DNA from: Pseudocercospora fijiensis CIRAD86
Lineage: Eukaryota > Ascomycota > Dothideomycetes > Mycosphaerellales > Mycosphaerellaceae
Assembly (NCBI RefSeq): GCF_000340215.1
Contig: NW_006921537.1
Coordinates: 496,001 to 560,000, forward strand
DNA length: 64,000 nucleotides
Reading direction: 5' to 3'
Under the pieces are notes generated by a model. The model was not told the DNA's origin and did no database searches. It saw only the letters and a list, made by a program, of their open reading frames with translations. Shown in pieces: positions 1 through 8,650 of this stretch; position 1 is the first letter of the stretch; every line of letters begins with the position of its first letter. A program made the position numbers and the translations under genes.

Positions 1-715
1 AATGTAGACATTCTAGCCTTTTAGAATCTAATCGAGTGCTTTGAAATCCTTGTCTATAATCGTTATACGCTTCGCGTAGATAGCTATAAGGTTGACCGCT
101 AAAATAGTATTAGTATAGTCCGAAAAGAGGTAGAAGAGAAATATACATTCGAAGATACGAACTAGGTAGGCTTCTGCAGCCTCTTAAAGGGCGCCTATCG
201 CGGAGGCTTAGAAGCGAAGGTCCGTTCTATAATCCTAGGCAATTTCGCGAATAAGTCGTTAGAAAGGAGTTTTGCGGATTAGGAGCTAAGAACTCTTCTA
301 ATACTACCGAATCTTACGGAGGGCTACGGCTAAAGAAGGATTAGTAAAAAGACAGTAAGAATGCCGGCTACGCTACCGGCTACGCTGCCGGCTACGCTGC
401 CGGCTACAAATAGGACTTACTTCCTAGGCGCTATCGACGCTTCGTACGATTGCTACTAGCAGCAGAAGCGCTAGTTATCGTCTTGCGTAGAGCCTTGCCC
501 GCCGTTGTCTTACGCGGAGCCTTGCCCGCCGTTGTCTTACGCGGAGCCTTACTCGCGACGCCCTTTCTAGCACCGGAGCTAGCGGCAGTAGCAGCAGCTA
601 TCTTGCGTTAATATACTATGCTCGTTCTACTATTTCCGATCTTGTTACGACCCGCAGAAGCAGCAGGTCCCTTCTTGCGAGGCGTCGTGACTTAGTTAAG
701 TAGACTCGCTATTAT
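1..715 (-). pseudogene. Histone H3-like gene, copy 1, RIP-decayed, with two introns
   Basis: Reading the minus strand through TAG/TAA codons gives a basic tail (about 700-421), then GTVALRKIR, then LLIRKTPF-RLIREIA and AIGAL-EAAEAYLV, and finally AIYAKRITI with a C-terminal helix running to the window edge. This is the order of a histone H3 (alphaN, alpha1, L1, alpha2, alpha3). Two introns are well defined. One spans 330-420 (GTAAGT donor, ACTAAT branch, TTTAG acceptor) and splices precisely into the conserved GTVAL segment. The other spans 99-146 (GTATAT donor, TTTTAG acceptor). Proline-to-leucine and Q/W-to-stop changes match CpA-to-TpA mutation. The tail has tandem APRKTTAGK units not typical of canonical H3. 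Loop 1 has canonical length, so it resembles H3 more than CENP-A. The start codon is uncertain and the last residues may lie outside the window. It sits in transposon DNA, so capture is my inference. Confidence 0.8.
480..552 (-). repeat. 27-bp tandem repeat in the H3-like tail
   Basis: About 2.7 copies of a 27-bp unit are visible, each containing GCCTTGCCCGCCGTTGTCTT or a close variant on the plus strand. On the minus strand each unit encodes nine residues, APRKTTAGK. The unit is a multiple of three, so the repeat expands a lysine motif in the tail without breaking the frame. Confidence 0.8.
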
Positions 716-1265
716 AAAAGTCGTCGAATTGAGGAAAAAAGTGCGTTACGAAGGTATACGAAGGCGCGCGCGGAGCGAGGGTATTGCGGAGGTAGTAGAT
801 ATAGAGCGTAGAGGTATAGGTATCGATGCGAAGGTTGAATATAGCGGTAGTGTCGCGGTGTCGCTAGGCAATAGAGTAAGCTTCGCGCAAGCCTATATTA
901 TAGTAACGTTAGAGCAAGGAAAGAAGGCAGGCACGGCTAAAAAAGGCAGGCACGGCTAAAAAAGGCAGGTACGGTAGACTTTGAAATATAGCCGGCATAT
1001 ATAGCCGGCATAGTAATAGGCGAAAGCCTCCTTTTAATGAATAGCCGGCGTGATAATAGTATCCTACTATAGTATAGATATTCTTTAGTAATGCCTTTAC
1101 TAGCTATAGTAATCTTATAAGTAACCTAGGCCTATTGCTAGTAAATATAAGAAATATCAGGTAGGCTATACTAAACAAGCTAGTTATTTAGCAGGAAAAG
1201 GCCTACTACCGTCTCTATATGCCGGCTACGAGTGCCGGCTACGAGTGCCGGCTATCGCTCTAAAT
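716..1265. repeat. Intergenic stretch with 19-bp tandem repeat and GCCGGC arrays
   Basis: No gene is supported here. Three copies of a 19-bp unit (AAAAGGCAGGCACGGCTAA) lie at 922-978. TAGCCGGCA motifs lie at 988-1050, and three TGCCGGCTA motifs in the opposite orientation lie at 1219-1254. A short open frame on the plus strand (729-959) reads through the 19-bp repeat and has no family features. The stretch lies upstream of the H3-like copy 1 and could hold its promoter. Confidence 0.6.
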
Positions 1266-1979
1266 TCAACTCCGCCCTATCTCGGAGGCTAAGGTACCGA
1301 GCGGAAACCCTATAGCTTATATTCACTCGGTTGTCGCGGAGCGCTTATAGGTAAGGTATTAGAAAAGAGTATAAAAAGTACGAGAAGAGTATCCTAGGAT
1401 ATAGGTCGTAAGTGAATAAGAGTAGCACGCCTAGTTATTTATATAGTACGTTACTCTATACGACTAAGAGCCTATATTATCTCGTGCTTCGCTTGTAAGA
1501 CCTCGACTCTACTAATATACTATTATTCTCCTGCTCGGTCGCTGTCTCAAATCTTCTTCGAGTTGCCGGACTTAGTGCGCATCTGTAGCTATACAATAGC
1601 GCTACGTATTATAGAGAATCAACTCCGCCGTATCTCGAAGGCTAAGGTACCGAGCGGAAATCCTATAGCTTATATTCACTCGGTTGTCGCGGAGCGATTA
1701 CAGGTAAGGTATTAGAAAAGAGTATAAAAAGTACGACAAGAGTATCCTAGGATATAGGTCGTAAGTGAATAAGAGTAGTACGCCTAGTTATTTATATGGT
1801 ACGTTACTCTATACGACTAAGAGCCTATATTATCTTATGCTTCGCTTATAAGACCTCGACTCTACTAGTATACTATCGATCTCCTCCTCGGTCGCTAATA
1901 CGCTGTCTCAATTCTTCTTCGAGTTGCCGGACTTAGTGCGTATCTGTAGCTATGTAATAGCGCTACGCATTATAGAGAA
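1266..1979. repeat. Tandem direct duplication, 353 bp and about 361 bp
   Basis: The segment 1266-1618 is repeated head-to-tail at 1619-1979 with scattered differences and a small indel. Both copies begin TCAACTCCGCC and end TATAGAGAAT. Many of the differences are transitions, as expected if duplication came before RIP. I could not assign a coding function: both strands are broken by TAG/TAA and no domain is recognisable when they are read through. Confidence 0.85.
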
Positions 1980-2346
1980 TTTCTCGTTGAAGTTTCTCTC
2001 TCGCAGGCTTACTATCTACCTCGTAGTACAGAGGATTAAAGTGCTAATACTAAAGAATCTCCTTATAGTTAGGATGCTAGGGCTCCTTAGGACCTTTGTA
2101 TTTTGGGTCTAAATAGAGACGTATTATAAACGTTCTATCGCCCTTTCGCTTACTACCCGCTAGGTCGCGATATGCGAAGAAACTAATCTGAATGTAGCTC
2201 GTCTCTATAAGAGCCGGGTGAATATAGAGCGCTAGGTTTCTACTTCGTACCTTAGATTTAGGGACGGCGCGGAGATAAAATCAGAAATATAGCCGGCACC
2301 TATAGCCGGCAAAAGGATGCGAAAATGGGCCTCCTCCTAGGTTAAT
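1980..2346. other. Decayed intergenic DNA with one GCCGGC pair
   Basis: A 62-codon open frame on the plus strand spans the end of the tandem repeat but has no recognisable features. Two TAGCCGGCA motifs lie at 2289-2310, just past the 3' end of the second H3-like gene. Nothing else is supported. Confidence 0.4.
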
Positions 2347-2964
2347 CTAACGACTAAATACAATTTCCAACTAATCCGCTGTAAACCGACGCCGAATTTT
2401 AGCTAGAAGCTGTATATCTTTATTTTAAAGAGTAACCCGCTTCGCATAGATAGTAAGGAGGTTTAAAAGCTCAAGCTCGGTTACGAGAAATGCCTCCGTA
2501 GCTTCCTAAAGAGTACCAATCGCCTTAGCCGTAAATCGCATACTAGACCGAAAATCTAATATAATTTCTCGGACGAGTCGCTAGAAGGGAGTCTTAGGGA
2601 TTAAAAGCTCGGTCCCTCTTTTGTTTTAGAAAAGCCGGATCTAGCGAAGGGTAATAGTACCTAGTTTGAAGCGCCGCTTCTTTATCGTCGAGTCCTGCCT
2701 TGTTCCCTTTCTTTTAATAGAAAGATAACTTTTCTTCGCGATAGTCTTCGTCCGCCTACTCTTTTTAGCCTTCTCCTGTCTACCTATAGCCTTCTTGTTT
2801 TTCGGTACTGTTTTCCGAGGAACCCCCTTCCTTCGTATATACTGCGGAGAGCCTTACTCTTCCGATATCTCGTTCTCGCTACGGTCTCCCTATGCTTAGC
2901 TTGCTTTACCCTTACCCTTTAGCCTCTAAAGATATTCATCTACGCGTTTAGGCGACGAGGGCAT
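2347..2964 (-). pseudogene. Histone H3-like gene, copy 2, intronless, RIP-decayed
   Basis: A single frame can be read from ATG at 2962-2964 through about ten TAG interruptions to 2347, about 205 codons. It has a long, very basic N-terminal region of roughly 95 residues. This is followed by LGTITLR, TELLIPKTPF, RLVREI, DFRSSMRF, AIGTL-EATEAFLV, IYAKRVTL and KDIQLLAKIRRR. These align block by block with histone H3 from GTVALREI to the terminal ARRIRG. Loop 1 (DFRSSMRF) has the same length as in canonical H3, whereas CENP-A proteins usually have a longer loop, so I call it a divergent H3 variant. The fold is clearly diverged from copy 1 and lacks its introns, so the two are not a recent duplication. 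The downstream neighbour is a hAT transposase on the same strand. Confidence 0.82.
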
Positions 2965-3329
2965 ATCGGTAGGACCTAGAAAATTAATAAGCATATAATC
3001 GTAGAGAGACATTAATGCTTCTTGCCTTCTAGAACAAATAGTCTTCTATCAAACCGCCTTATTAGGTCATCGTCAGATTCGAATAAAGGATAGTAGCTTA
3101 AGGAAGGGGAGGTAGCCGGCTTAGGAAGGCCTAAAGAGCCGAATCCTTAAGGCATGTTTGTCTTTAAGAATATAGGGAAAGGGAAGAAGGAGAGGAAGAG
3201 CGAACAGAGAATTAGAAATAGTCCGCAGGTAAGCGGGGTCGGTTGCTATAGCAACTAGTCTGTTTGGGTCCTAGGAATTCGAAACACATTTCGGATATAT
3301 GCCGGCTATATACGCCGGCTATATTACCT
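2965..3329. other. Intergenic spacer with GCCGGC pair
   Basis: This is the stretch between the hAT transposase 3' end and the H3-like copy 2 start. Two GCCGGC motifs lie at 3301-3324. No gene is visible on either strand. It may hold the terminator of the transposase gene and the promoter of the H3-like gene, but no specific element can be named. Confidence 0.4.
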
Positions 3330-6300
3330 TATACGTAAACGCTTCGTCTCCTTAAAGCTGCTCTAAGCCTATATACGTTTCCGCTTCTCGACCCGGTATC
3401 GCCTTCTACCTCCGCCCTCCTCCTCTTCGTTATCGCTAATTAGGGTTTCGCTTAGACTAAATTTCGTATTCTCTTCGCGCTCCTAGGTTTCTTCGATCTC
3501 AAGGTTTTCTAATTCCTCGATCAACTCCTTTAGTATAATCTTTAGTAACCTGCCTTAGCGATTCTAGTAGAGGAGATAGTATCGGAATACTATAATAGAT
3601 TCGAAGGTAGTAGGCGAGTATATTCGATTAAAGCGGCCCTAGTAACGAGCGATACTAAAAGACCTTTTATAGCCTATACCTACGCTCGGGATAGCGAGGA
3701 CGTCCCGAGCGACCGACGCTATCGTTAGAAACTTAGGCTCTAACCGCTGCTATATAGCGAGAATATCGTCTCCGAATTCGTCTAGAAGACCGGTAAGATC
3801 TGGAGATTATTAGCCCTCTTTCCGAGCCTACGGGTTTGTACTTACTCGCGCGCCGATAGAGATCGAACTCTTCCTTATTTACTTTAGTAGTTGCTTCCTC
3901 TTCTGCCTCTACTTCCTGCCTACGAAACAGGTATAATATCGGAGCCTTCTAAACCTTCTTTTTCTTTATAGGAGCTGCATTTGGACCAGTTTCTTTCCGA
4001 CGCTCGTAGAACATCTTTTCTAGAATAGTCTAGTAATGCTTCGGCTACACCTCGTCCGCCTTCTATTCCGGCCTCTACTAGTATGTATCCTTTTCTACCG
4101 GGTTAAGCAAGTACGCAACGCTATAGATATCCCCGAACGAGTCAAAGGTAGCACTGTAATATTTATGCAACTTAGTATAGGAGGTGTCTATAGCTTTCGT
4201 TATAGCTACTTTCTAGGGAACGCTCTTCCTAGCTAGCTTAGCTACGGTTTCCTCGAGCTCGTTAAAGAGCTAGTTATAGTACGCAAAGACAAGGTAGATC
4301 GTCGGTCCTCGGGTTCTTCTAATCGTAGCAGTAACCTTCGCGTAATGCTTACTAATATCGACGAGATACTCTGCTTAGCGCTATTCGGCGGCGGTAAGGC
4401 CGAGCTACTTAATACCCTCGGAACTCTAATAGATCTCGAGAGCGGTACGTAAAGTACATCCCCTCGTAACTATATAGAAAGTCGAATCGAACCGGGTCTT
4501 AACGTCTTAGGTAAAACGGAGTGGGCGCTAAGGAGGCCGCTTTTGCTATCGCTTATTCTATACGATATTCTAGGCATCGGTTTTAGGGCGCTCGATTAGG
4601 TTCTTTTAAATAGCCTCGAATCGGTTATATCTCTATAAGCTCGAGTTCGTATATATTGCTAGACGACGAAGCTAGAGAAAAAGAGTTAGAACTATACTAG
4701 GTTGCCGGCTATAGGTGCCGGCTATAGACAAAAGTTATATCTTATACAAAACGAGAGCGAGGCTCTCTACCTTATCCCGTCTTATTGCTGCAATGAGTTT
4801 CTCGACTTTCGACTTTGCTTTATCCTTATCTAGGATCTTCTATTAGTCGTCGTTTAATAGTGCAATTTTAAGCGTCTTAAAGAGGGCTCGGATCGCGATT
4901 TGAACTATATAAGCGAGGTAGGGAAACTTCTATAGGGATGCAACTAGCAACGACGTCGGCTCCGATTCAATAGGGCTAGGGCTATTAATAGGCTCCTCTT
5001 TATCGTCATCATCGTGCGTATTGTCGTGCGTATCCGGAATCGTAGCGAGCTTAACATTCGGAAGATTAAGCTAGATTGTAGACCTTGTAATCTCCTCTAC
5101 GTACTCGACCCTATCGATACAATTAGTAATTTTAAAGACATATGCGAGTGAATTGTACATACAACGCCTTATACAATGTTCGATTATTACTAGCGTTGTC
5201 CGCAGTAATCGAGATCAGTTTCGTTGTTACGCTAACCCTATCTATTGCCGTATAGACAAGCTTCGCTATATCCTTACTAGTATAGGAACCTAGAATTTCA
5301 GGGAATCCGATTATAAGTTCCTAGAGTTTCTAATCCGAATTGATAAAGTATAGCATAATCGAGAGGAAGGAGGCTCTTATAGTCCGGCTTGACTAGCTAT
5401 CGATAGCAATAGCTACTCGGCGAGTATTACGGAGGATCTCCCGAATATCGTCTAACGCAGCCTCTTTGTTCTTTTCGAACATAATACGCTAGGTTGTCGC
5501 GCCGAGAAATAGGGGAGGGTAGTTTATAAGATATAGGTATATCTTCTATATAGACTCCCTTTCGTAGAAGTCTTCCGGAAGACCGTTTGTAGCTAGCATT
5601 TCGTTTACTAGTTGCTTGAAGTCTTCGGGGGAGAAATCGGTAGCCTTTAATCCTAGAGCTTCCTTAAGCGCAGCCTATAATAATTAGCTAGATCTCTACG
5701 GTTGATTTAGGTAGCCGGAATCTATAGCCGGCAGCTATAGCCGGCAGCTATAGCCGGCATTTTAGAAGATATACCTCTTTCTAGAACGCTATATCTATAT
5801 CAACTCTCCTCTCTCCTTAAGATTCCCGATACCGTTTAGAATAGAGATAGTTCGTAGGCGATGAGTTCCTATCCCCTAGTTTCGGGTATTTCAAGATTGA
5901 ACCGCAGAAGTTGTAGATAATTACTAGTTAACCTTTAAGTCGAGAAGTCGTATAACGGTGTAATGCCCCCTCTGTAAAGAACTTCTAGAATGTGTCCGTT
6001 CGCTCCTTACTCCCCTATCGCATCGAGTACTTCCGGAGTTTACACTCCTTCGAACGTAAGTATAAAGGGAACTATATCTTATAGACCTATTAATTGAACT
6101 GCTCTATATACTCGGGTTTCTAAAGATACGCCTAGCTAGCCTTTTCGAAGATTTCCGGGTTAATACTCGATGTTCTTATATCTCCGAACAACCTTCTACT
6201 TAGACTCCGTAAAGGTGAGGACTAGGTAGTAGTACCCTGTAATGAATTCCTACTACTAGGATTCGGAGAGGATGAATCTAGCCCTAATCGTCGTCTAGGA

Positions 6301-6440
6301 CTCGATAGGCTCGAAGGTAAGTATACGACCTCCTCTCGACGTTGTCGCAATCTCGCTCGTATACTAGACTGTTTCGACTGTCGTCTCGTTATTACCCTTC
6401 CTAGTATAGCGCCTAGTGTATAGACAATGTCGGTCGGCAT
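3330..6440 (-). pseudogene. hAT-family transposase with BED-like zinc finger, RIP-decayed
   Basis: On the minus strand an N-terminal segment starts at ATG 6440. It is followed by a region with CKLRK and an H-x-[HY]TTSRLK segment (about 6,100-5,900) that resembles a BED zinc finger. After an intron at 5675-5774 comes the hAT RNase H-like core: MFEKNKEAAL, VAIAIDS (first catalytic Asp region), IGFPEILGSYTSKDIA, and ITADNASNN, the hallmark second Asp block. Then follow an RALFKTLK segment, DVKTRFDSTFYI, and a C-terminal hATC-like dimerisation region (ARDVLAIPS, RSFSIARYQGRFNR). A second intron spans 4672-4747. Length and order fit a full-size transposase. Stops are TAG/TAA at former Q/W codons. 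Terminal inverted repeats and the 8-bp target duplication expected for hAT were not located. Confidence 0.8.
5675..5774 (-). other. Intron of hAT transposase carrying a GCCGGC array
   Basis: The intron has a GTATAT donor, a GCTAAT-like branch region and a TATAG acceptor. In its middle (5711-5760) are four [T]GCCGGCTATAG-type units, the last one mutated. Removing it joins the zinc-finger exon to the transposase core. Confidence 0.6.
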
Positions 6441-6564
6441 GTTTTAAGGTTTCGTACGGTAAGGTAAGGACTTAGGAGTAGTAGATGTATACTAGTAGCT
6501 ATAGAGAAACACCCTTTCTTTTATAGCATCGTATCGTTAGGAATAGCTAAGCAGTAAATAGCTA

Positions 6565-6680
6565 GCTACCTTTTTTTTTTGTTTCCTAGCCACCTAACTA
6601 CTAGATTTTTTTTCCTAGCTACCCTAGCTAGCCTAACTACTAGAATTTCTTTCCTAGCCACCCTAACTACCTGAATTTTG
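6565..6680. repeat. Short tandem repeat, TTTCCTAGCCACCCTAACTA type
   Basis: About three imperfect copies of a 30-45 bp unit (T-run, CCTAGC[CT]ACC, CTAACTACTAGA) lie between the hAT gene and the gene at 6,680-8,060. A run of ten T residues begins the array. No coding potential. Confidence 0.6.
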
Positions 6681-8060
6681 CCTTCTATACGGCGGCTCTC
6701 TCCTACTAACGGAACCGAGCTACTGTACCTAACGAATCCAAGCTCGTTTTTAGTCTTAATCTATCCTCTTTCGGTATAAGATACTCGATAAGTAAATGCT
6801 TAGGCCGAGTCTAACTACGAAACCCAAGACTAACTAATAGCTCTATCAACCAATCCTAATCCTCGAACTCCTTCCGCTTCTTAGTAAAGACCTTAAAGAG
6901 CGCTCGAGCTTCTTCGGGTACCTGCGGAGTAGTCGAGATAAAGCCGTATCGCTAAAATAGGTAATCCTTCGGAGGCTTATATAGAGATTCAGAGAATTCT
7001 AACGCTAACCTATCCTACTAGCAGCTTAGATTCCGGATACAAGCCCTCTCTGCCTTAGTAAAGATTTTATATAGTAGTAGCACTCTGCCTTCGAGAAACG
7101 CTTTCTATTTAACTGTTAGTATCTGCCGGCTACGAACGCCGGCTATATATGCCGAGTATAGAATAATTACCTATACCCCTTCCTCCTACAGTAACACTTC
7201 TGCCGTCCCTAGATACCTAGCCCCGATCGCATTAATCGCAAGCTACTTTGCCTTTATAGACGCAAAGGCTTCGCTCTAATACTAATAAAGAAACTTCTAC
7301 TCTATATCGAGGATATAAAGACGACTAGTCTCGATTCCAATCCTTACTAGCTTTTCGTAGTAGCTTTAACTATGATTTTCTAGATTGATAGGACTTATAC
7401 CTTAGCCCTTTACTAGTATCTCGTCTCTTTGACTGTGCTCGATCTACTCCTAGCGCTTATCGTCTATAGCGTTAGGCCCTAAGACTGCACCTGTTACCAG
7501 ATCGACGTATAGTATCTCCTCGCTTTTTTTAGTTCCTTTATTCGCAGTATTAAGCTCTGTCGCGGCATCCTAAACTCTAGCATTATTGTTCTCGGCTATC
7601 TGAACATCTCCGTTACTATCGGTCGTATCGATAGAGGTAGCGACTACAGGTCTAAATGCTATTAGTTAACGTGTTAAAGAAAAATATGCCGGCTACAGCT
7701 GCCGGCTACGGCTGCCGGCTACAGCTGCTAGCTACGGCCGCTAGCTAGATTGACTTACGCTACTAGAACTTTACGCTCGAAAACTAGCCGCAATTCTTTC
7801 CTCCTCTTAGCCTTCTCTTAGGTTGTCTTCTTATTCTAACCTTCACTTTTTTCTATAGGCGCTAGCCATCGATAGAATGCCTCATTCCGCGCCTTTCTTC
7901 TCTTATCCTTAGCTCTTTTATCCTTATCTATCTTGTCCTTTCTCTCGCGGTCTTATACGGAATTCTTCTTCGTAGAGTACTCCTCTTTAGTCTTACGCTT
8001 TTTAGTTAGACGCTTAGGCAAAACAAACTCGCGGTCTTTAGTTCTATCTTCTATTTAGCG
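6680..8060 (-). pseudogene. Unrecognised gene beside the hAT transposase, RIP-decayed
   Basis: Reading the minus strand through sparse TAG/TAA gives a lysine/arginine-rich N-terminal part (KRLTKKRKTKEEYSTKK), then an acidic/polar middle, then a long helical segment (for example GIETSRLYILDIE) and a C-terminal part with PEEARALFKVFTKKRKEFE and RPKHLLIEYLIPKEDRLRLK. Two introns are visible: 7652-7758 (GTAAGT donor, TTAACTAAT branch) and about 7105-7176 (TACTAACAG branch, AATAG acceptor). Both carry GCCGGC arrays. I do not recognise the family. The highly basic start suggests a nuclear or nucleic-acid-binding protein, which is inference. The strand and intron style match the transposase and H3-like genes, so it may belong to the same mobile unit. 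Confidence 0.5.
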
Positions 8061-8214
8061 CGCGGCGCGCTTCTCTCTTACTATTGTAAGGGAAAGGGGC
8101 GGGGGCGCAGCGTATAGTAGTTGTTGTCGGTGTAGGTATAGAGGAAGAAGTTGAAAGTATAAGAATATCGCGAAGCCCTAATTGTTGCCGCCTACGTAAC
8201 GTTATATAGGTAAG

Positions 8215-8520
8215 CTTTCGCAACTACGGCAACTACGCCCCGGCAATAGCAACTACGCCCTAGCAACGGCAACTACGCCCTAGCAACGGCAACCACGCCC
8301 TAGCAACGGTAATAAAGCGTAGTAAATACAACCTAGTAACTATTATAGCCGGCAATCGTAGCCGGCAGTCGAATAAGAGTGTCCTTGTAGCAAAACTACG
8401 CCCTAGCAACGGCAACCACGCCCTAGCAACGGCAAAAGAGCGTAGTAAATGTAATAGAGTTACTATTATAGCCGGCAATCGTGGCCGGCAGTCGAATAAG
8501 AGTGTCCTTGTAGTAAAACT
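8215..8520. repeat. Compound tandem repeat, 20-bp units and a 123-bp duplication
   Basis: Units of about 20 bp (CAACTACGCCCTAGCAACGG and variants) recur at 8220-8310. A larger segment starting GCAACCACGCCC at 8289 is repeated at 8412, a period of 123 bp, and each copy includes a pair of GCCGGC motifs (8345-8368, 8468-8491). The array is untranslated or upstream of the gene at 6,680-8,060. Confidence 0.75.
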
Positions 8521-8650
8521 AATACAGTCTCTGGTTTAAACTAGGAATCTATATAGTTCGAAAAAACCAAACCGGAACTAGGGAGCTGGTTCGCCGCCAA
8601 GAAACCAAACCATATACGTTTGGTGGTTCGGAAACCGAACCACTACGGGG
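8521..8650. other. CpA-containing patch with inverted AACCAAACC/GGTTTGG motifs
   Basis: Between 8,560 and 8,650 the sequence has AAAACCAAACCGG, AGAAACCAAACC, CGTTTGGTGGTTCGG and GGAAACCGAACC, which can pair as imperfect hairpins. It keeps CpA dinucleotides that are almost absent around it. It lies where element A stops before any integrase. No gene is visible. It could be an element terminus or a later insertion. Confidence 0.4.

Noticed and set aside
729..959. 76-codon plus-strand frame
   Set aside because: It reads through the 19-bp tandem repeat and has no family features; the coding strand in this block is minus.
1266..1979. RecQ-helicase-like reading of the tandem repeat
   Set aside because: A few residues resembled a helicase block on the minus strand but the surrounding motifs were absent.
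2347..2964. Calling the H3-like genes CENP-A
   Set aside because: Loop 1 has the canonical H3 length in both copies and no clear CENP-A targeting signature is visible; H3 variant is the safer call.
8215..8520. CRISPR-like array
   Set aside because: The genome is fungal, the units are directly adjacent without unique spacers, and RIP-type decay is present.
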